The position numbers and the translations under genes were made by a program. A DNA stretch of 64,000 nt, taken from assembly GCA_009809945.1 (NCBI GenBank), contig WTPW01001249.1:2702-66701 (forward strand), in the 5' to 3' direction. Source of the DNA: Gigaspora margarita (Eukaryota > Glomeromycota > Glomeromycetes > Diversisporales > Gigasporaceae). The number at the start of each line of letters is the position of its first letter. The first letter of the stretch is position 1. Under the pieces are notes generated by a model, which saw only the letters and a list, made by a program, of their open reading frames with translations, searched no databases and was not told the origin of the DNA. Below, piece after piece: positions 43,945 through 56,999 of this stretch.

Positions 43945-44825
43945 GTTTATATTAGTGTTTCTATGAACAAGTTCATAAACATGTTCAAAGTTACAAATAA
44001 AGAAGAAAACATATAATCGCAAAGATAAAAATACTTATATCTCATGATCTACTAGGCCAAATTTAACATTTTAACTACTATTTTGATCGCAAAATACTCC
44101 TCTACAACCTTTATTAGAAGTTGAAAAAAGGGTTGCTTAGTAAAAAAAATGGTTTAGTTGAAAACTCCAAATTCAAAAATTTTATTATTGTAATAAAAAT
44201 TTTGAATTTTAACTAAAACATTTTTCTTTACTAAGTAAACCTTTTTTTAACTTCTAATAAAGGTTGTAGAGGAGTATCTTGCGATCAAAATAGTGATTAA
44301 AACATTAAAATTGGCCTAGTAGATCATGAAATATAAGTATTTTTATCTTTGCGATTATATGCTTTCTTCTTCTTTTTTCTTTATTTATAAAAAAGAAAGA
44401 AGAAAAAAGCATATAATTTCAAAGATAAAAATACTTATATTTCATGATCTACTAGGTTGATTTTAACATTTTAATCACCATTTTGATCACAAGCTACTCC
44501 TCTACAACATTTATTAGAAGTTAAAAAATGGTTTACATAGTAAAGAAAAATGTTTTAGTTGAAATTCAAAATTTTTATTATAATAATAAAATTCTTGAAT
44601 TTGGATTTTTCAACTAACCCATTTTTTTTACTAAGTAACCCTTTTTCAACTTCTAATTAAGGTTGTAGAGAAGTATTTTGCAATCAAAATAGTGGTTAAA
44701 ATGTTAAATTTGGCCTAGTAGATCACGAGATATAAGTATTTTTATTTTTGCGATTATATGCTTTCTGCTTTATTTGTAACTTTGAACATGTTCATAAACC
44801 AGTTCATAAGAACACTAGTTTATAT
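43945..44825. mobile_element. hAT-like element with perfect 8-bp duplication, multi-palindromic
   Basis: Element 43953-44817, ends TAGTGTTTCTATGAAC and the complement of GTTCATAAGAACACTA, flanked by gtttatat on both sides. Inside are nested inverted copies of a about 200-bp module ('aagataaaaatacttatatc', 'ctcctctacaacctttatta') meeting near 44390, so the whole element folds into stacked hairpins. Confidence 0.8.
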
Positions 44826-44938
44826 ATGAAATTATAGATAATTTAGGTAATAAGACAACTCACCAAAGATGTGATGATGATAATTTGACAATTAATTTTA
44901 TTTTAAAGGTTTTTATTAAAATGATTTATTCAATATAT

Positions 44939-45599
44939 TATCCCTTAATCTGTAGGCTATTCCAGGCAAATTTGCCAGGAAAAATACTATAAATATACTT
45001 ATGATCTACTTTTTTAAAAAATTAAAATATTAAAATAAAATTTTATTTAATAATATTTAAAAATAAGGATTATATTTTAATAAAATTTAATTTTATATTA
45101 TAAGAAAAAAAGTCTAAGTTGCTTATAAGCTAAAAATAAACAATTTTAAAAAAAAATTTTTAAACAAAAAAAAATACTACTAATTCTTGGCGAACTCTAT
45201 AAATATTAGCTTTAGCCCTCTGTTTTTAATACATATTGTAGTTTATAAAAAGGATTACAACTTTTATTATTGCAACTTTTGTGATTTACTTGTAAAAATT
45301 AAGACTTGTATTAGAAGTGAAANTTTTTTTATAAANNNAAACATATAAAATTTAAGAAAAGTTAAAAAAAAATTCTATAGTAAAAATTTTTGAATAAAAA
45401 CTTTAAAGTTTTATTGTATAAAAGTTTTCTAAAAATTTTAAAAAATTTTTCTAAGAAAGTTTATAAAATATGGTTTAAAAAAAATATTTTATAAAGAAAG
45501 TATATTCCATATTCTTAATAAATTTTTGTTTTATGTAAAAAATTATAAATACTTTTTAATTTTCTAGGCAAATTTGCCTGGAATATGGTTTAAGGGATA
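44939..45599. mobile_element. B-type element (TCCCTTAA ends) in the 3' LTR
   Basis: 657 bp, ends TCCCTTAATCTGTAGGCTAT and the complement of GAATATGGTTTAAGGGA, flanked by TA, with 'ggcaaatttgcc' subterminal at both ends. The uninterrupted target is the 5' LTR near 58268. Same family as 14506-16173. Confidence 0.7.
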
Positions 45600-46028
45600 G
45601 AATTAATATTGGAATCCCTTAGGATATATTTTTTTAACTAATGTGAATTCCAGAGCTTTTATAGCTTTACTTGTCTTAACAAACTCAAGGGGCTTAGGGC
45701 AAATAACTACATATATTTTAATGAATTTAAGAGGAATCTCATACTAATATAGAGACTTACGATAATAATTACAATATTATTCAAGAAAATAAAAAAGCTT
45801 TGCTTTATTCTTGTGATATTTTTTATTGCAAGGACTTGATTTTGTCTTTAGTTTCTTGTTTTTTACATTTCCTTCTTTATGTGTTCAGGTTCTTCAGATT
45901 TCATGTTGGTTTGTTGATATATTTGGCTAATAAGCCTCAACTAATAAACCAGTTATTTGATCTTGTTTATTTTGATAGTCACGAGTTTTACTGTGCCTGA
46001 TTTATAGATCTACTTTTAACTCATAACA

Positions 46029-47320
46029 TTCACCCAGATTTATTTTATGTGTCCATATCTGACAAATTTCAGATTATTTGTATAGCCTGATTATCCAATT
46101 GTAAAATTTTTCTTTATATAATTTAAACCTTAATTTATTTGTTTGATTATCTTGGTAAAATTTTTTTTTATAGTCTATGCCTCGAACTCAAAAAGGAAAA
46201 AAATCCTAAAAGGCAAAAGTAAGAAATATAAAATTTAACAAATTATTAGATTAATATTAACTAATAAAATTTTAATATAATATCAAAATTAGATAAGAAA
46301 AAGTAAAGAGAAGTAGTTAAGAACTTAGAAGAGAACTGGTAATAATAATATTTTTTTTTTAAAGGTTTAATAATTATTGACTACTAATTTTCTTTTCAAA
46401 GTATTTTCTTATCTTCTAGGTCTTCTTTTAATTTATATTTAAAATTTAAAACTTTTATCTATTTTTAATTATCCAGTCAAATTTTAAAAATCTTATTAGT
46501 AATTAATAACATAAAAAAAATTAACCCAAAATTTAATCCTTATATATTACTTCCTCTCTTTATATGATTCTTCCAGGATTATATTATTATTATTGATTTG
46601 AATATAATTTGTATCTTAACTATTTATTATAATAGTTTAAATAAAATTAAAATTATTCTAAAATTTATCTGTTAAGATCTGATTTGTTATAACAATCAAA
46701 TTCTTTATGTGTAAAGTATTTCCATATTCTGATATTGGACTTTTAGAAGTATTTTATTGATTTAGATCTATTCTTTCAAAATATTACTGTTGATCTTCAT
46801 TGTATAGAATAACTTAATATAGAAGATATCCAGTGAACATCTAATATAATTTTTCTAAAAGAAGAAGTATCTAATTTTTTTTTTATCTTTAATTAAACTA
46901 AACTAATAGTTTTCTAGATTACACTAATCAGGTCCCAGAGTTTTTGTACAATGAATGCAACTTATAGGCAGAGAACCTTTTACCAGAGTTTTTGTATAAT
47001 GAATATAACTTATAGGCAGAGACTCTTTTACCAGATAGTGTATTTTCTAAAAAATTTCTCTAGTTTAAAGTTTGTTTTTTTTTTAATGATTTTAGTTTAT
47101 TTAAATATTTAATATAAGAAAACTACAAACTTCTTAGAGTATATGACAATTATTATATATTGTTTGTTATTTAAGAAAATTTTTAATTAATTTTTATCCT
47201 TTTTGCACTTAACCTTTCTATTAATTTACTTATCTAGAATAGTATCATTTTATTAACTTTCTATTTAATGGGTGTCTTAATTATATTCCCTCAATAGTAC
47301 ATAATTTATATACTTCTTTT
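46029..47320 (-). other. gypsy element, region between integrase remnant and 3' LTR
   Basis: Fossil internal sequence of the LTR element without a recognisable domain. A 50-bp direct duplication ('ccagagtttttgtacaatga') is at 46937-47036. Confidence 0.4.
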
Positions 47321-47329
47321 TGTAGCACC

Positions 47330-49270
47330 TTATGAAAAATGAAAGGTCCTTTTCACTTTGGATAAAGTTTGTGACTTTTTGAATGTTGTTAGATGCTTTG
47401 TATACTAATACTAGCTCTCCTTTTTCAAAATCTTCTATAGGTGGTAATTGATAATATGTTTTCTTGTAGCATTTTTTTTGTACTTTTTCAACCCTTTTGA
47501 TGGTATCATTTCTTACTTCAGGTAGTACCTCTATTAGGTCAAAAAGTCTTTGTAAAAATGTTTCTTCTAATATTCTTCATTTTTACTAGAATGAATTAGA
47601 AATCTAGCTTCTCTTCTATACACCAAGAAGAATGAGTTATCTTTGCCATATTTTGTTTGGCAGTTCAAAAGTACTGAAGGTATTATTGAATCCCATTCTC
47701 TTATATTAGTCACCAGTTTGTAAATAGATTCACAAAGCATTTTATTAAAATGCTCTACTAATCTATTTGTTTGTGGGTAATAGGTGTGGAGTAATATTGA
47801 TTAATAGTGAATTTCTTTAAGAACTCATCCATCAATTATTATGAAAATGTGTTCCCCTATCTGAAAGTAGGTATTGTAGACAACCATGGCAACATATTAT
47901 ATCTTTATATATGAAGTCTGCCACTTCTTGAGCATTTGCATTCTTAATTGCTCAAGCTTTAGGCCACTTTGTCATGTAGTCTGTGGTGACTACAATGTAC
48001 CTATTTCCTTTTGGAGTTACAGGTAATTTACCAACTATATCTATTCTGATTTTATAGAATAGAGCTTCTACTGGTATTGGATATAATAGAGGTCTTGCTA
48101 AATTTTTGCCTCTTCTTTGACAGGCATCGCAGGTACAAACAAATCTTCAGATATTAGTATATATTTGTGATCAATAATATTTTACCCTAACTTTGTTGAA
48201 CATTATATCAATCCCAAAGTGTTCTCCCAATAGATGAGCATAGATTAAGTATAAAATTGATTCAACTTCATAATTTTAAATCACTCTTAACAGATGATTA
48301 TAGTTGTGTTTATCTTTCTTATAGATTAACCATTCTTTACTATGAGAATTGACTTTGGGCTTGAATGCTTCTTCATTCTTGTGGAGTTATTAATTTTTTT
48401 TTAGGATTTTACAACCAAGACCATTCAGCTTATCATTTTATTTAAAATTTTATAGTACATTTTACAGTACAAAGATCAGCAAATTACATGTAAGAAAAGA
48501 CTAATACAGACTACTTTATCTGTGGCCTGAAGTTGGCTATAGTAAAACAGCAGTCCTTCATAGTCTTAATTTCCAGGTTTTAACCCTGGACTAACTGATC
48601 CACCACGCCTCATACCAGCCTAGCCTCTCAGTAAATCCCACCAGGAGTTTGTGACTTGATCTTCACTACGTCTCGTGGCTTCAGTTTAACAAATCTTAGT
48701 TCCAATCAAGCCCCGTGAGTTTGGGCACCAAGTCTAAGCCTCAATGACCAGTATGTTCACAATAGGTCCATTCTGACTATCATCATTGATGACCTGGGCC
48801 CCTGGTACCACAGTGTTGCAGTTCCCTATCACATACAGTTCAGCCTCTTCATAGAAAATTGATATCTGCTATCAATGAGATTCGAACCAGCAACCTTCCA
48901 ATTTGCGACCTCAGAGCATAACCGCTATGCTATTAGACCTGAGGTCTTTGTGGAGTTATTAATCTTGGTAACATATGTTCTAATAGATATGTTTTCAATA
49001 ATTAATATCGTATTGGTTCTATCTTTAACTAGGCCAGGACACTGATTACCTGGACCAAGTTAGTTTTAACATCAGATTTTGTTATAGATAAGTATATATT
49101 ATTCTTTCTTGTATAATTAATTGTTTCTTTTAATAATATGTTTTCTTTATAATTGATTTTTAAATTTTCTATTTTTAATTTTTAATTTTCTATCTTCAAT
49201 TCTTTCTTTTATAGGTACATTTTTGATAAAGCATCAATATTGGAATGTTTTCTTTCAGCTCGATGTATAA
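47330..49270 (-). pseudogene. gypsy integrase remnant, split by a SINE
   Basis: The minus strand over 48150-47930 shows the integrase zinc-binding CxxCQ region followed by the start of the catalytic core in the style DIVGKLPVTPKGNRYIVV. Fossil and broken. A SINE lies at 48395-48947 within it. Confidence 0.75.
48379..48963 (-). mobile_element. tRNA-derived SINE inserted in the gypsy pol region
   Basis: Minus-strand element 48947-48395, flanked by perfect ttgtggagttattaat (48379 and 48948), with an A8 tail. The head TAGCATAGCGG ... GGTTCGAATCT is a good A box/B box pair and is nearly the same as the head of the 29.8-kb SINE, but the body is different. It postdates the LTR element. Confidence 0.85.
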
Positions 49271-49278
49271 TAGAATAA

Positions 49279-50520
49279 TCATATAGTTGTAATCTTAAAA
49301 GTCCACTGGGGTTTTTTTTCTTTTGGTTCGAGGTATGTAACTATTTCAGGATGGCATGGTCCATAATTAGAGAAAAATGCTTTGCTTCTATATAATAATA
49401 AAATGTTCAACAGCCCATATGATGGGCAAACATTCAACTTCCGGAGCTGAATAGTTATGTTCAGTCTTAGAGAGTCCCTGACTGGCATATGCTACTATAT
49501 ATTCCTTGTGGTCTTTATTCTTTTGGGCTAATATAGCTTCTAAACCTATGCCAGAGGCATCAGTTTGTAAATAAACATTTCTTTAAAATTTGGATATCTT
49601 AAAATAGAAGCCATTATCAGATGCCTTTTTAACGTTTCAAAAGCAATTTGCTAATCTTTTTTCTATTTGTAGATAATATCTTTCTTTAATAGTTTATAGA
49701 GCAGTCAGGCTATTGTAGCAAATTCTTTAATAAATTAGCAATAATAGGATGCTAGCCCAATAAATTCTCTCAATTGGTGAAGGTTTTCAGGTACTAGAAA
49801 GTTCTTTACTTTATCTACTTTAGACTCGTCAGGCCTTATTAATTATATGATCTAGATAATTAATTTCAGATTTAAAAAATATACACTTCTCTGAATTTAA
49901 TTTTAATTCTGCTTTTTGTAATTTATTAAATATAATTTTTAAATGTTCTAGGTGTTCTTTGAATGAATTTGAATATATATATATATTGTCCAAATATACT
50001 ACTACAAAATTTCCAATGTAGTCTTCAAGTATAGTATTCATTAATTTTTGAAAAGTTCCTAGTGCATTACAAGAACCAAATGGCATTATCTTGAATACAT
50101 AAGTACTGTATTTCTTAATAAATATCATTTTTTCTATATATTCCTTACTAACTCCAACTTGCCCATATCCACTTATTAAATCTAGAGTGGAGAACTATTT
50201 GGCCATTCCAAATGTGTTGAGAAGATCGTTAATAAGTGGCAGAGAATATGTATCTTTTTTGTAACTGAATTTAATTTTTAGTAGTCTATACAGAAGCATA
50301 ATTTTCCATTTTTCTTTGGTACTATTACTACTGGAAAAGCCCAAGAACTATTTATTTCTATTATTAGTTCTTGTTCTTTTAGTTTTTTAATTTCTTTTCT
50401 AATAAATTTATTTTTCTCATAGGCAGCTTTGTAGTATCCTTGTTTAATCAGGATAGCATTACCTATATTAATGCTATGTATGGTAGTATTAGTATGTCCT
50501 AGATTTTTAATACTTTGCAC
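49279..50520 (-). pseudogene. gypsy reverse transcriptase and RNase H remnants
   Basis: The minus strand 50520-50278 and 50128-49829 read as the fingers and palm of a Ty3/gypsy reverse transcriptase, and 49640-49279 as the connection/RNase H part. Broken into several frames. Confidence 0.8.
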
Positions 50521-50989
50521 AAACAGGTCCTCTTCAGTAAATAAAATTCTTTTGTTTTAATTTGTTCTTGAGGCATCATTTCTTTATTGTTTACTATTTC
50601 TTTTATTAATTCTCTTACAGATTTTTCTTTATCTTTTTTGTCTTTCTTTGTAGGTATTTCTTCTATATTAGTAAAGTATAGTGCAGGATTTTTTTCTTTT
50701 AAGAGTTAACTTTTGATGTTTTCTTCTTTTAACTCATCAAATTCTTCTTCTATGTAGTCAAATTTATCAAAAGTATCTCCTCCGTCACTATAGGCTTCGT
50801 TATCTTCATTTAGCTTAAGACCTTCAGTACCACTATTAGAAATTGGTACTTCTGCTAATTTATCAGCATACTATAAGTATAATTTCTGCTCATCAAATTG
50901 AATTTGAGCCTTGGTCTTTTGGAACCAATCTGTTCCTAACAATAATGTATTATCTGAAGATTCTATTACATGCAGTGTAGCAGATATTA

Positions 50990-51250
50990 CTATATCCTAT
51001 ATGACTATTCTAACATCTTTAATTTTTTCTAGTGTCTTGGCCTTTGCTTCTGTTGCTATAACTACTATGGTGATAGATTTGTTATCTATCTTTAACTTTA
51101 GTTTGCCTAGAAAGCATTTAGATATAATGCTTACTCCTACACCCAAATTCAATACTGCTAGTACCAGATTATTTTGAATTTGGATATAACACCAGGCTAC
51201 AGTCATACAAGGTTGTTCTTCAGGATTAATTGATAATCTGTGAGTCATCT
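50990..51250 (-). pseudogene. gypsy aspartic protease remnant
   Basis: The minus frame 51248-50997 has the layout of a retroelement aspartic protease (a short hydrophobic strand, an active-site-like turn, then a Lys-rich flap side) and lies just upstream of the RT remnant, as expected. Fossil. Confidence 0.6.
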
Positions 51251-51362
51251 AAAAAAAATGATCTGCATTCACTATATAAATTTGATGCAATTTAATTAAT
51301 AAAATCTTAATTTAGAAATATAGAAATTTTTTACCTGTACTAGTACATACTGGTACTTATGA

Positions 51363-52550
51363 TACAGTCTTCCTCCTCTACAATCACCTCCTCTATAGTC
51401 ACAACCTCTATATAATCACACAAAATGGTAACTACCATTTTTTTTATATAAAAAATACCTTTATATAATCACAAATAGCTTATAATCACTATCACATTTT
51501 TTAGAAGCTTTTTGAGATTTTTTTATTAGTAAAATACTCTTATAAAATCACAATATCATATATAAAAGTCTAAATTTTACTACTATAGATTCCCGAAAGT
51601 AAGCTATATTTTGTTATACAAAAAATTGGAAGTTTGCTTGTTTTGGATTAAATTTAGATTTTAGCGATCGCAAGAAGTCACTACATAGTGAAGTCCAAAT
51701 TCTACTAAATAAATCGATTATAACCGCTTAAGTAAACTTATTCAGAAGATCTAAATGCATATACTCTGAAATTTTTATCCAAATTGGAAAATTTTTTATT
51801 ATTTGACTTTTAATTTTTACGTTCATCGAATATACTTTTTTAAAAAATTTTATTTTTTCCGTCGAACGTAAAAGTCAAAAGTCAAATAATAAAATGTTCT
51901 TTAATTTTGCTAAAAATTTTATTGTATGTGTATTTTGGTCTTCTTAATAAGTTTACTTAAGCGATTATCATCGATTTACATAGTAAAAGTTGGACTTTAC
52001 TATGTAGTAACTATTATCGATCGTGGGAGTAGCTTATTTTCGAGTAAATAAGTTTTTGGGTTTTTTGGTCAAAACAAAGAGGTAGCTTATTTTCGGAAAT
52101 CTATAGTAAGTAAATCGATTAACACATTAAGAAAGCTGTTTGACATGCAAATTATACATATTCTGGAATTTTGACAAACTTGACAAACTATTATTAATTT
52201 GTTTTTTTATTATATGTTGGACAAAAAAATAATTTATTTTTTTTCGTCTAACATAAAGTAAAGAAATTAATTAATAAAAGTTCATCCAATTTATATGAAT
52301 TTTTTAGGATATGTGTAATTTGTTATTCCAAACAACTTTACTTAATGCATAAAAGTTGATTCNCTTAGTACAATTTGGACTTTTATATGTAGCAACTATT
52401 TGTGATTATAATATTTACTTCTATATAATCACATAATATAAACCACAGTATTAGTGTGATTATATAGGGCAATTACTATATAATCACACCTCTTTATAAT
52501 CACTATTTTTGCTGCAACAAACCGCGTGATTATAGAGGAGGAAGACTGTA
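51363..52550. mobile_element. Tc1/mariner-type element (CAGTCTTCCTCCTCTA ends)
   Basis: 51365-52548, ends CAGTCTTCCTCCTCTACAAT and the complement of ATTATAGAGGAGGAAGACTG, flanked by TA. 'tataatcac' repeats are subterminal. The 'AATAAGCTA' MITE at 51583-52106 is inserted in it. An unresolved base is at 52363. Confidence 0.75.
51581..52108. mobile_element. 'AATAAGCTA' MITE, copy 4 (best preserved)
   Basis: 51583-52106, 524 bp, ends CTATAGATTCCCGAAAGTAA and the complement of TTTTCGGAAATCTATAG, flanked by TA. It keeps CpG in the termini and arms (ttcgagtaaat, gatcgtggg), so it is probably the youngest copy in the window. Confidence 0.75.
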
Positions 52551-53430
52551 TATAAAATAAAATTCACCTTTAATACACACATTTATAGTACTATAATTTT
52601 ATCTTACACTACTAGTAAGTAAATTCTAAACCTTCTTGCACATATTATTATAAACTTACTTATCTGCTACTCAGTGCTTATTATTTACTAGTTTTATACC
52701 TGCCTGTATTAAAAATAGCTTTCCTAACCACTGGTTCTGATTCATCTATATACTAATTAAAGATCAAACATCTACTAGTTTAGAGCCCCAACTGCCATTT
52801 TAAATTCTAGAATTCATACTACTCACTAACTTAGATTCTACAAACTACTTGCTACTGTAAAGTGCTATATACAAAATCTGGATCTGTTACATTCTGGCAA
52901 GTTTTAAACTATATAGTAGATCCTGGGTCTCATATACATTGTAAGGTTACATCGTAAAATAAAAATTTAAAGTGCATTCACACTTTGTATTTACAATAGG
53001 CATTCTAGTAATTAAAAAACCCTGTATTTAATTGATATAGATTTTGTAGTTTGCGCCTGGGTCTTATTCATAATGGATCTACTATTTGGGGATCTTGTAT
53101 AGCACTTACAGCAGTTTAGATCTATACAAAACCAATTAATTTAGATTCCAAATCTCATATAAACAATTCACTTATTTAAAATTTATTCAATACATGTATA
53201 AAAAAATTTTTTTAAATAAAATTTATAAAAATTTTGAATATTTAAAAAATAAATTTTAATATACTAGTTAATGCTTAGAGAATAGAAATTTTAAAGAATT
53301 ATATATAATTTTCTTAACAGTACACTGACAAGCCATTTATATGACATTACATAAAGAAAAGTATATATACCTATGGCCAATAAAAATACAAACCCTCAAA
53401 TAGACTGTCTGTAAAATAACTATCAGAAAA
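52551..53430. other. no gene seen; repetitive AT-rich insert
   Basis: Short 'actactagtaagtaaattct'-type phrases, no coding signal. Probably part of sequence inserted between the gag and protease remnants; its boundaries were not found. Confidence 0.35.
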
Positions 53431-53439
53431 ATGGTCAAC

Positions 53440-54310
53440 AATTCTCCAAACACCAAACACAAATTCACAAACATAAATACTTATTTATCATTATCAATGC
53501 CCTTTATTATATTCAGTTAATTATCTTATTCAGCCTGTGAATATAAAGATTATTTGTATGTAGAATTAGCTATAAAACAATTTCAAACTAAAAATATAAA
53601 TACTTGTTACTATTGTATAATACTCCTTAAATCTTTTATTTATATCTATCTAACCGTAACTATAAAGACTATTTATTAATTAGTGGAGTTAAAATTAGCA
53701 AGTCAAGTTCACAAAAAACATAAATACATATTTACTATTCCACAATGTTCTTCAAATTATTCAATTCATGCTATTCATCTCAAATAGCCTATATATATAA
53801 AGATTATAAACTAATAAAAAAATCAAGGCCACAATTAAGTAATATACTTAGCCAATTTCAACCTAACAATACAAATTAGTTTATGTATTAGTCTTTTAAA
53901 TATGTAATATATAATTTTATTATCATATTTGAAGTGGTTAGTAACATTTTTTTGCAATAACTAATCTACCTTTTTATTCGCATTTATTTATATTTATTCA
54001 ATCTGTTACTATAAAGACAATTTATTAATCGGTGGGATTAGATTCAGAAAACTGAGTTTACAAACAAAGAACACAAATATTCTATACAATATCTTTCAAA
54101 TCATCTTATTTACATTAATTACTGTAAATATAAAGATTGTTAATAAAAAGAACTAAGATTATAAATCAAGTCACCAACTAAGAACACAAATATTTATTTA
54201 TTCTTGCATAATACTTCTCAAATTATTTTTTGCTTGTGATCATTAATTAATTGGTAGAATTAAAGTCAGAAGTCAAATTCTTAAAAAATATAAAAACTCA
54301 TTTACTATTA
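53440..54310. repeat. degenerate about 150-bp tandem array
   Basis: Phrases 'cacaaacataaatacttatt', 'ctgtgaatataaagattatt' and 'gtggaattaaaattagcaag' recur about every 150 bp. A similar block is at 56040-56480, beyond the foldback. It looks like one satellite block split by the foldback element. Confidence 0.55.
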
Positions 54311-54325
54311 TACAATGTAGACAAT

Positions 54326-55544
54326 TTAGAGATGGCGAGGTAATTACTTATTATATAACAAATCACATTACACAATATAACAATTTAGCATGCTATTAGA
54401 TATATGTATATATGAACACGTATATATCAGTCATCTGATATGTCACATGTAAATTTGGTTAATATGAAATTTTAAAAAATTACATATAAAATTACTATAA
54501 ACTTTGAAGCAATGATGTTTCTCAACCTACATATTAACTTAAAATTAAATTTCACGATTACATAGAGCAAAAGGAGATGAATAAAAAAACCTTCCTGCCA
54601 AGCCACAGTTCTGCATTTTTGAACAAAACAAAAATGTAACTTCGTCAAAACCAAATTTTTTTGATTTTAAGATAAAAAGCATATTTAAAATCATGCCCTG
54701 AACAACTTTACTTAGTCGGTGGAAGTGGGTTATCTTGTAAGAAAAATGGGTTATCTATGTTCTAAAGTTAAAATTTTTAACTTTCTTTGATTGAACTTTT
54801 TTTTCATTAGGAAACCTACTTTGGGCTCTTAAGTAAAGTTGTTTGGCATGTAATTTTACTCATGTTTAAGGTTAAAACGCGCTTTTTCGAACCTTTTACT
54901 AAGTGAAAAATGGGGTCGAAATTAGAAAAAAAAATTTTTTCTAAAATAATTTTTTAGAAAAATTTTTTTTTCTAACTTCGACCCCATTTTTCACTTAGTA
55001 AAAGGTCCGAAAAAGCGCGGTTTGACTCATATATAAGTAAAATTACATGCCAAACAACTTTACTTAAGAGGCCTAAGTAGGTTTCTAATGAAAAAAAAGT
55101 TCAATCAAGGAAAGTTAAATATTTTAACTTTAGCACATAGATAACCCATTTTTCTTACAAGGTAACCCACTTCTGCCAACTAAGTAAAGTTGTTCAGGGC
55201 ATGATTTTACATATGCTTCTCATTTTAAAATCAAAAATATTGGGTTTTGATAAGTTACATTTTCGTTTTGTGCAAAAACAGCAGAACTGTGGCTTGGCAG
55301 AAAAGGTTTTATTATTCACCTCCTTTTGCTCTATGTAATCGCGAAATTTAATTTTAAGTTAATATGTAGGTTGAGAAACATCATTGCTTCAAAGTTTATA
55401 GTAATTTTATATGTAATTTTTTAAAATTTCATATAAATCAAATTTACATTTAATATTGTATGACAAATCGGATGACTAATATTATAAGTAAATTGTACAT
55501 AGTGTGATAAGATTTTTATGTATTAATTATTTTGCCATCTCTTA
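54326..55544. mobile_element. 1.2-kb full-length foldback with TTA duplication
   Basis: 54329-55541. Arms of about 600 bp pair end to end around a short centre near 54960 (aaaaattttttctaaaataatttttt). Outer ends GAGATGGCGAGGTAATTA and the complement of GCCATCTC; TTA on both sides suggests a PIF/Harbinger-like origin. Arm phrases 'aagtgggttatcttgtaaga' and 'gaccccatttttcacttagt' recur inverted. CpGs survive near the centre. Confidence 0.75.
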
Positions 55545-56990
55545 ACACAATGCCTTTCATAGTGTTGTCACTGGAAGCCTACTGAAAGCCCACTAGAAGC
55601 CACTAAAAACTTACTATAAACTTGTCACTAGAATGTTTACACCACTGGAAGACCAAAAATTTTTTGCTAGAAAGAAGCAAATCAAGTCCATATTGCTGTA
55701 AATAAGGCTATTTGTAATTTGGAAAAGCCCTAGTATTACTTATGCAATCTAGCCAGAGTGCAAAAATTTTATTATTCACTGTACATTCATTGATTATTAT
55801 GTTTTGAGTAAATCAGTATATGGGTGTCACAAAACAAAGACCTGGAATTCTTGATTTGTTGAAAAATTCATAATTTCAGGTTTTACTTTGTAACACCTAT
55901 ATTAAAAATTCGCCACCCTCTAATTATATATAATTTTCAAATCTATGAAATAATAATCTATGAACTAATATATATATGTACATTATTAAAAGTTAAATAA
56001 AGCTGTATGGAATTAATAAATATGCAACTCATCTCATTTAAAAAATCCAATGAGTACTGATATTTGTTACTTTATCTAAATATTAACATAAATGTTTATT
56101 TACCATTAAATAATACTCTTCAAATCATTTTACTTGCATTAATTCAACTGAAACAAATATTAATACTTACAAATTATACAATGCTCTTCATATTTTGTAC
56201 TGTGAATAGACAGGTATTAGAAACTATTAGTATTTATCTAATGAACTTTTTTTTATTAGACTATGTAAACTTGCAACCTGGTTATTTCTTTCACATTAAT
56301 TTTATTCTGCTTGTGAATAAAGATTAGTTTACAAATACTATATAAAGATTAGTTTGTGAATATACAGTTCAGATCAGATTTACAAATTGAAAATAACTTA
56401 TTTACCATTACTGTTACTTGTATTGTTAATTATAAATATAACAATTGGGTATTTCTTAATAAATAGGTATTAGTATAAAATTATAGTGCCAAAACAAACT
56501 GAGTATAGTTTAAGATTAGGATAAGCAAAATTAAAAAAAAATTTAAAAAAAGAAAGTAACTTATAGTTTTTAATACTATGATTTATTCCAAATTAATATA
56601 TGGTTTAGTATAGTAAATGCCACGATCATGCAAAGTAAAGTTTGCCAAAAAAAATTGATATTTAATAATTTAATAATTAAAAACTCTTGGTATTATTCTA
56701 TTATTTGTACTACTTTAATACTATATTTGGTTAGAAATTTTTATGACTTTACTATAACCTGAAAATTTCTATTTGTGTCTTGTTTATATGTAATCTCTGT
56801 CATATCCTAATATGGAAATTTCTTTAGTTAAAATTAAGAAAGTTAGTTTCTTTCGCCACAGTTGAACATTTTAATATCTTGGCCAGATTTTTTTGTTGGT
56901 TTGGATATTGTAAAATCTGACCCACTATGGCACTAGTAGGTAAAGTTAATATATAATCTGCTATGTTGTAGGGTTTTAAAGAATCAATTT
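55545..56990. other. no gene seen; satellite-like and AT-rich sequence
   Basis: 55560-55640 has a 'cactggaagcctactgaaag' short repeat. 56040-56480 continues the array of 53440-54310. The plus frame 56064-56327 runs through it. Confidence 0.4.
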
Positions 56991-56999
56991 TTGATGACT

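Larger units (their letters stand above)
43916..46028 (-). repeat. 3' LTR of the gypsy element, expanded by two insertions
   Basis: Its own sequence is 43916-43952, 44818-44940 and 45598-46028, colinear with 58147-58679. A hAT element and a B-type element account for the extra length. Unresolved bases (n) are at 45323 and 45336-45338. The plus frame 45800-46000 is an LTR reading that recurs at 58431-58658 and is not a gene. Confidence 0.8.

Noticed and set aside
45323-45338. biological gap or modified site at the n bases
   Set aside because: n at 45323, 45336-45338 and 52363 are unresolved assembly bases.
45800-46000. conserved small ORF also present at 58431-58658
   Set aside because: Both are the same part of the two LTRs of one gypsy element; conservation reflects the repeat, not a gene.
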